Shown here piece by piece: positions 59,434 through 64,000 of a stretch of DNA of 64,000 bases. Below the pieces are notes generated by a model. That model did not search any database. It saw nothing but the letters and a program-made list of their open reading frames with translations, and was not told where the DNA came from. How positions within the stretch are numbered: position 1 is the first letter of the stretch; each line of letters starts with the position of its first letter. Source of the DNA: Elusimicrobiaceae bacterium (GTDB taxonomy: Bacteria; Elusimicrobiota; Elusimicrobia; Elusimicrobiales; Elusimicrobiaceae); assembly GCA_017546175.1 (NCBI GenBank), contig JAFYXM010000002.1:1-64000 (forward strand), given 5' to 3'. The translations under genes were made by a program, and so were the position numbers.

Positions 59434-60480
59434 ATGTCTTTCGGTTTGGCTGGTAACAAAGAACTTTTAGAACAAGAAGCCCATAGACTCTATGGGCTTT
59501 TGGGTTCTGTGTCTTACCGGCAAGACCTAAAATGGACGTATGCCGATTGTTTGCAAGCGGCCCCTTATACGCTTACCATTAATCAACTCAAAAAAGAACA
59601 AAATGCTGTTATTTTAGCCCATTCTTATACCGTACCGGAACTGGTATTGGGCGTGGCCGACTTTAGCGGAGATTCCTATGCTTTGAGTTTAAAAGCACGG
59701 GAAGTCTCTGAAGAAAAAATCGTTTTTGCCGGTGTATGGTTCATGGCGGAAACGGCCAAGATTTTAAATCCTTCCAAACAAGTTATTATTCCGGCCGGTA
59801 AGGCTGGTTGCAGTTTAGCTGATGCCATCACGGCCCAAGAAGTACGCGCTTTGAAACAAAAATATCCCAACGTCCCCGTGCTTTGCTACGTCAACAGCAC
59901 TGCAGAGGTAAAGGCTGAATGTGACGTATGCGTTACTTCGGGTAATGTGTTTGATATTGCAGAAAACTTACCGCAGAAAGAATTGATTTTTGTGCCTGAT
60001 TTATTGATGGCCAAAAATATAGAGCAAGAATTAATTCGTCGTGGAAATCCCAAAAAAATTATTGCCGCCGGCGGCAGCTGCTGTGTACACGATAAATACA
60101 CGGTGCAAGACGTGCAAAAACTGCGTGCTGACTACAAGGATATTGTGATGATTTGCCACCCCGAATGTCAGCCTGAAGTTTGCGCCGCATGTGACTATGT
60201 GGCAAGCACCAAGGGTATGCAAGACTTTGTGGAAAAAAGTGAGGCCAAAATATTCGGTATGTTGACCGAGCAAGGACTGGTGAACCGCTTAGAGGCCGCT
60301 TTTCAAGATAAAAAATTTGTTTGGCCGTTTGGTACGTGCCAATATATGAAACAAAATACGTTAGAAAATACTTTTCAGGCTCTCTTGGAGCCTCAGCCGG
60401 ACCAAATTGTCACCTTGCCCGAAGACGTGCTGGTCCTTGCACAAAAATCTTTACAAAAAATGTTTGAGTTAAGCAAATGA
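59434..60480 (+). CDS. nadA: Quinolinate synthase NadA
   Basis: 348 residues. It condenses iminoaspartate with dihydroxyacetone phosphate using a [4Fe-4S] cluster. It shows AVILAHSYTVPEL (usual HxYQ is HSYT), FAGVWFMAETAKIL (usual CGVxFMAETAK), AGCSLADAI, and CHPECQPEVCAACDYVASTKGM. The cluster Cys of the family can be placed at AGCS, at TSGN's neighbour VCVTSGN, and in the C-terminal FGTCQYM. The start at 59434 follows the lipoprotein stop; the longer frame is out of register with it. The nadC start overlaps the stop (ATGA). Confidence 0.92.
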   Translation: MSFGLAGNKELLEQEAHRLYGLLGSVSYRQDLKWTYADCLQAAPYTLTINQLKKEQNAVILAHSYTVPELVLGVADFSGDSYALSLKAREVSEEKIVFAGVWFMAETAKILNPSKQVIIPAGKAGCSLADAITAQEVRALKQKYPNVPVLCYVNSTAEVKAECDVCVTSGNVFDIAENLPQKELIFVPDLLMAKNIEQELIRRGNPKKIIAAGGSCCVHDKYTVQDVQKLRADYKDIVMICHPECQPEVCAACDYVASTKGMQDFVEKSEAKIFGMLTEQGLVNRLEAAFQDKKFVWPFGTCQYMKQNTLENTFQALLEPQPDQIVTLPEDVLVLAQKSLQKMFELSK

Positions 60481-61310
60481 TTATTGAAAAAATTATACAG
60501 TTAGCTATTGAAGAAGATTTAGGACTGGGGGATATTACCTCCGACAATATTTTTACCCCGCAGGACCGTGCCCGTGCCGTGATTGTAGCCAAGGAAGATT
60601 TGGTTTTGTGCGGTATGGATATTGCGCGACAAACTTTTTGGTATGTAGATGAAACGGTCACTTTTACTCCTTTGAAAAAAGACGGAGAATTTGTGAAAAA
60701 AGGGGAAAAAGTATTAGCGCTTGAAGGCGCTACATTAAGCATCTTAAAAGCGGAACGCACCGCTTTGAACTTTATGCAACGTATGAGCGGTATTGCCACC
60801 GCCAGCCGCGAATATGCAGAGATTACCAAGCCTTATGGTGTAATGATGGTAGATACGCGCAAAAGCCAACCGGGCATGCGTAAACTGGATAAGTATGCCG
60901 TGCGTTGCGGCGGAGCGCGTAATCACCGTATGTCTTTGGCAGACAGCGTGATGATTAAGGATAACCATATCGCCGCGGCAGGATCTATTACTGCAGCCGT
61001 CAAACGTATTAAAGACGTGATTGGTCATACCCCTAAGGTGGAAGTGGAAGTGACGAACACAGCTGAAATTAACGAAGCTTTGGCTGCCGGAGCTGATATT
61101 ATTATGTTAGATAATATGACCCCTGCACAAGCTGCTGATGCCGTAAATCTTATTAACGGCCGTGCGTTGGTGGAAATTTCCGGCGGCATTAACAAAGAAA
61201 ACTTAGCCGCTTATTGTGAGGCCAAACCTGATGTAATTTCCAGCGGTGCTCTGACCCATTCCGTGCCGAGCAAAGATTTAAGTCTTAAAATTACCGAGTA
61301 TATCCGATAA
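60477..61310 (+). CDS. nadC: Nicotinate-nucleotide pyrophosphorylase (carboxylating)
   Basis: 277 residues. Quinolinate phosphoribosyltransferase with EDLGLGDITSD, ERTALNFMQRMSGIAT, DTRKSQPGMRKLDKYAVRCGGARNHR, KDNHI, VEVEVTN, and LDNMTPAQ. It makes nicotinate mononucleotide from quinolinate and PRPP. With nadA it forms the de novo NAD branch. No L-aspartate oxidase (nadB) or aspartate dehydrogenase is in this window. Confidence 0.96.
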   Translation: MIIEKIIQLAIEEDLGLGDITSDNIFTPQDRARAVIVAKEDLVLCGMDIARQTFWYVDETVTFTPLKKDGEFVKKGEKVLALEGATLSILKAERTALNFMQRMSGIATASREYAEITKPYGVMMVDTRKSQPGMRKLDKYAVRCGGARNHRMSLADSVMIKDNHIAAAGSITAAVKRIKDVIGHTPKVEVEVTNTAEINEALAAGADIIMLDNMTPAQAADAVNLINGRALVEISGGINKENLAAYCEAKPDVISSGALTHSVPSKDLSLKITEYIR

Positions 61311-61328
61311 TTTCAGAGGAGTAAAAAA

Positions 61329-62543
61329 ATGGATTATAAAAAACTATATTCTGATACGGCCAACAGCATTAAAGCCTCAGCCATTCGTGAACTTTTAAAA
61401 GTCATTTCCAGACCTGAAGTGATTTCTTTGGCCGGCGGTTTGCCGGACCCTACATTATTTCCTATAGAAGCCGTAGCTAAAAGTATGCAGGAGGCATTGG
61501 CTACCTCTGCCAGAGAAGCCTTGCAATACGGTACCACGGAGGGGCAAGCAGGGCTAAAAAGAGAGCTGATCAAACTTTTAAAAGAAACCGAAGATATTGA
61601 TGCCACAGCCGAGCAACTATTGGTAGTATCAGCCTCTCAGCAGGGGTTGGATATGACTTCGCGCATTTTTTTAAACCGCGGTGATGCCATTGTTACGTCT
61701 TCTCCCACTTATTTAGGGGCTTTGCAAGCTTTTGAAGCTTCGGGTGCTGATGTGTACGGGGCCGACAGTGATGAGCAAGGGGTTGTTCCTGCCGCTATTG
61801 AAAAAAGACTCCAAGAGTTACAGGTAGCAGGCAGACCGTGTAAATTTATTTATTTGGTGCCTGATTTTCAAAACCCCAACGGTCTTACTATCCCCGAAAG
61901 CCGCCGCGTGGAAATTTTAAAATTAGCCGAAAAATACAATACGCTCATTGTAGAAGATTCCCCGTATCGTCAGGTACGTTTTGAAGGTACGGCACCTAAA
62001 ACCTTTTACCATTTGGACGAAGGCCGCGGCAATGTAATTACGTTGTTTACGTTCTCCAAGGTTTTTGTGCCGGGGTTCCGCTTGGGCTATGTCTTGGCTC
62101 CTGCCGAAGTGATAAGAAAGTATGTAATCTTAAAACAAGCAATGGACTTATGCACCAGCCCCATTGTGCAGGTGGCAGCAGAAGCTTATTTAAAGAGCGG
62201 CCATTTGCAGGGCCATATCCAAGAAGTGGTAAAAGTATATCACAAAAAACGCGACTTGATGCTGAAAGTCTTAGCCGAGGAAATGCCCCAAGGCGTCAGT
62301 TGGACCAAACCCGAAGGGGGACTTTTCTTATGGGTTACTTTGCCCGAGTATATTGACGCGCAGGAAATGCTTAAAATCTCCCTACAAGAATGTGTAGCCT
62401 ATGTGGCAGGGGTGGACTTTTATCCGCCGCGTGATGCCAAAAAGAATGATTTGCGCTTGAACTTCTCTTACTCTACTGAAGAACAAATTGTAGAGGGAGT
62501 GAAAAGGCTGGCAAGAACTATTAAAAAAGCTATGGCTAAATAG
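61329..62543 (+). CDS. PLP-dependent aminotransferase (class I, 2-aminoadipate/LysN-like)
   Basis: 404 residues, fold-type I. It has ISLAGGLPDPTLFP, YGTTEGQAGLKREL, the PLP-contact segment PDFQNPNGLTIPESRR, EDSPYRQVRFEG, and the Schiff-base Lys in TFSKVFVPGFRLGY near 240. The pattern is that of the MocR-related single-domain aminotransferases annotated as 2-aminoadipate or aromatic/branched-chain transaminases; substrate open. Ribosome site AGAGGAG. Separated from nadC by 18 bases, so probably in the same transcript, which ends at 62559-62587. Confidence 0.9.
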   Translation: MDYKKLYSDTANSIKASAIRELLKVISRPEVISLAGGLPDPTLFPIEAVAKSMQEALATSAREALQYGTTEGQAGLKRELIKLLKETEDIDATAEQLLVVSASQQGLDMTSRIFLNRGDAIVTSSPTYLGALQAFEASGADVYGADSDEQGVVPAAIEKRLQELQVAGRPCKFIYLVPDFQNPNGLTIPESRRVEILKLAEKYNTLIVEDSPYRQVRFEGTAPKTFYHLDEGRGNVITLFTFSKVFVPGFRLGYVLAPAEVIRKYVILKQAMDLCTSPIVQVAAEAYLKSGHLQGHIQEVVKVYHKKRDLMLKVLAEEMPQGVSWTKPEGGLFLWVTLPEYIDAQEMLKISLQECVAYVAGVDFYPPRDAKKNDLRLNFSYSTEEQIVEGVKRLARTIKKAMAK

Positions 62544-62558
62544 AACTTGAGAAGAATT

Positions 62559-62587
62559 AAAACCCCGCGTTATGCGGGGTTTTTTTA
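62559..62587. terminator. Bidirectional terminator
   Basis: AAAACCCCGC with GCGGGGTTTTTTT, between the aminotransferase and OsmC genes. It overlaps the osmC stop. Confidence 0.88.
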
Positions 62588-62968
62588 GGCTTCTTTTACT
62601 ACGGAAATTTCATGCTCTATTTTTACATGCCGTGCTACCAAGCAGCGTTTGGCAACTTCAATCAGGGCATTTTCATATTTGGGCGGAAAGTCTGCCGGTA
62701 CATGAATGACCACTTTGATTTTTTCAATCACGTAATCATTGATATTCCACACGGGATCTAAGGTTAAATAGACCGTTTCCGGCAGAGCATGTTGTTTTAA
62801 GAAATTTAAAACATACACTCCGCTGCAGCTGCCCAATGACGATAAAAACAAGTCAATCGGGGTAGGAGCGGAAGCATCTCCGCCTTGTTCTTTGGGTTGA
62901 TCTGTCCAAACGTCAAAGTCTTTCACGCGTACGCGCACCTTTTTGTTCCCTTCAAAGGTAATTTTCAT
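62585..62968 (-). CDS. OsmC/Ohr family protein
   Basis: 127 residues. Family features: SAPTPIDLFLSSLGSCSGVYVLNFLKQH, with the first redox Cys pair region near 48-50, and the second conserved Cys in AKRCLVARHVK near 108. OsmC/Ohr proteins reduce organic or lipid hydroperoxides with the two Cys. The short length and sequence fit the YhfA-like subgroup rather than Ohr; activity is inferred. An AAGGAGCC ribosome site precedes the start. Confidence 0.9.
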   Translation of the reverse strand: MKITFEGNKKVRVRVKDFDVWTDQPKEQGGDASAPTPIDLFLSSLGSCSGVYVLNFLKQHALPETVYLTLDPVWNINDYVIEKIKVVIHVPADFPPKYENALIEVAKRCLVARHVKIEHEISVVKEA

Positions 62969-63057
62969 TTACGGCTCCTTATGAGTTAAATAACGACGGA
63001 AAAAGATACAACTCTCTACTAGTATATCTATTTTTTTTTAAATTTCAACAGAAAATT

Positions 63058-63091
63058 TTGGCTCTCTGCCTGCTTTTGATACAATAGATAT
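63058..63091 (+). promoter_or_regulatory. Promoter with -10 placed 6 nt before the ATG (predicted leaderless)
   Basis: -35 TTGGCT (63058-63063), a 16-bp spacer, -10 TACAAT (63080-63085), AGATAT, then ATG at 63092. No ribosome site. Confidence 0.6.
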
Positions 63092-64000
63092 ATGAAAAAA
63101 TTATCTTTTCTCTTTTTCCTTTGCGTTACGTCTTTACTTTTTTTAAGCGGTTGCTCCTCTACACAAAACCGAAAACATCAGGTGTTTTCCTCCATAGAGG
63201 AGCATGCTCTTTCCCCTGAAAAAGTGTCTTTGTGGAAAGACAAACTTTATTTGCTTTATTCTTATGAGGGAAAACAGTTTTATTTTGTAGCTTCGGCCAC
63301 GGCTGACATTCAAAAAGGCAGTCCGTACTCTTTATTGGAGCCGAAAGGTTTTTTTGATATGGGCGAAGGGGAAAAAGCCCAAACCGTACTGGTGGTGGGA
63401 CGGGAATGGACCGAAGTGCTCAAAGAAGTTTTGCTTTCCGTTGCTCCGCCAAAACCGCAAGAAGGAAAAGTGATTTTTATAGAAAATTTTGAAACCCTTT
63501 TATACAGAGATGCAAGCGGAAAGTTGGACTTGGTAGATTTAGCCCAATCTCCTGCAGATGTGGATATCGTCGGAAAACTGGAAAGCAAAGAGTTTGATGC
63601 GTTGGTTTTTAAGAAGTTAAAAGAATTGGTCAATGAAAAGGGTGCTCCTTATACGCGCTTTTTGTTGCAGCTTAAAAATGTACCGCTGACGCCGTTTTTA
63701 TACGTAGACGTAGAGAAAGATATTATTACTCCCTTGCAGTTGCCCCCTTATTATGATTTAGAAAAAGAGATGACGCAGTTGGGCTTTTCCACCACGTTTT
63801 TATGGTCCTTTTTTGTGAAAAGTCATTTCATAGGTATTATCAAAGCACCTTTTACTTCAGCCACGCGCCTTGGCTCTTTAACCCTATCCAGTATATATAC
63901 GGCTTTGCCGCCCAGATATAAAGACTTAGAGGAAGTGCCTGCTTTGTCTGACTCCGGAGAAGAAATGGACCTGCCAGACTTTGAGAAATGGCTTAATAAA
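63092..64000 (+). CDS. Putative lipoprotein, 3' end outside the window
   Basis: 303 residues are visible and the frame is open to the edge. The signal peptide has a lipobox FLSGC (Cys at residue 21, then SSTQ), so it is a predicted lipoprotein. The visible part reads as an alpha/beta protein with segments KLYLLYSYEGKQFYF, TVLVVGREWTEVLKEVL and ALPPRYKDLEEVP. No family was recognised. The start is set by the -10 at exactly 6 bases and by the signal peptide. Confidence 0.8.
   Translation, partial: MKKLSFLFFLCVTSLLFLSGCSSTQNRKHQVFSSIEEHALSPEKVSLWKDKLYLLYSYEGKQFYFVASATADIQKGSPYSLLEPKGFFDMGEGEKAQTVLVVGREWTEVLKEVLLSVAPPKPQEGKVIFIENFETLLYRDASGKLDLVDLAQSPADVDIVGKLESKEFDALVFKKLKELVNEKGAPYTRFLLQLKNVPLTPFLYVDVEKDIITPLQLPPYYDLEKEMTQLGFSTTFLWSFFVKSHFIGIIKAPFTSATRLGSLTLSSIYTALPPRYKDLEEVPALSDSGEEMDLPDFEKWLNK

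Overview
The window is a gene-dense stretch of a moderate-GC bacterial chromosome with no rRNA and no phage or CRISPR block. The gene mix suggests a Gram-negative-type, fermentative, probably gut-associated Elusimicrobiota member (Elusimicrobium-like). It has stand-alone type IV pilin-like genes with an almost invariant N-terminus, HydF for [FeFe]-hydrogenase, SpoVG without sporulation genes, lipoproteins, MurA/Ddl, Dxs/IspA and a PE-lipid pathway (PssA/Psd). The phylum call is inference from this pattern, not from a database search.

Layout. 1-5.4 kb: the 3' part of a giant type I polyketide/PUFA-synthase-like protein (carrier domain, KR, DH), translationally coupled to its phosphopantetheinyl transferase and followed by an acyl-CoA carboxyltransferase. 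5.5-12.5 kb: three paralogous exported coiled-coil proteins of unknown function, interleaved with a sugar-type MFS transporter, a sigma-70-family factor, tRNA-Arg(CCU) and a nitroreductase. 12.5-12.85 kb: tRNA-Gln with a duplicated 3' end. 12.9-16.1 kb: ispE-spoVG with a YwqK-like gene, then trxA and an exported thioredoxin-fold protein. 16.1-30.1 kb: a plus-strand housekeeping run (polA, coaE, rho, rpmE, prfA, a GT9 enzyme, prmC, murA, folC, a coiled-coil protein, ddl). 30.2-37.3 kb: a minus-strand run (yebC, ruvC, ruvAB, spoIID-like, queA, tgt) into which an oppositely oriented pilin cassette has been placed between ruvC and ruvA. 37.4-46.2 kb: alkD-like, tRNA-Arg(UCG), a CpXC protein with the CCA enzyme, DJ-1-like, a flippase, PNP, yraN/rnhB, psd/pssA, tRNA-Leu and a YacP-like NYN protein. 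46.3-54.4 kb: ssrA (tmRNA), phosphohexomutase, an orphan receiver protein, a second pilin cassette, a LOG protein, dxs/ispA and hydF. 54.5-64 kb: exported proteins and lipoproteins, a MscS channel, an AGCS symporter, nadA-nadC, an aminotransferase, OsmC, and a 3'-truncated lipoprotein gene.

The most interesting signals are mostly outside standard annotation. (1) The three coiled-coil paralogues share a palindromic element (GACCTAG-N7-CTAGGTC type) beside a common promoter. The same palindrome precedes the CpXC/cca operon, so this looks like an undescribed regulon. (2) Seven genes have a -10 hexamer exactly 6 nt before their ATG and no Shine-Dalgarno sequence, which predicts leaderless mRNAs. 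(3) The two pilin genes share a long upstream cassette containing a hairpin with compensatory changes. Their promoters have poly-T tracts of 13 and 12 inside 20- and 19-bp spacers, a layout suited to slipped-strand phase variation. (4) The carrier domain of the synthase has Thr where the phosphopantetheine-bearing Ser is expected. (5) The 3' end of tRNA-Gln and its terminator are exactly duplicated around a small GC-rich palindromic insert, like att-site scars. (6) PolA lacks proofreading residues and has Asp at the steric-gate position.

Starts were revised from the longest open frames where a ribosome-binding site, signal peptide, overlap or -10 element argued for it. All promoter calls are by eye.
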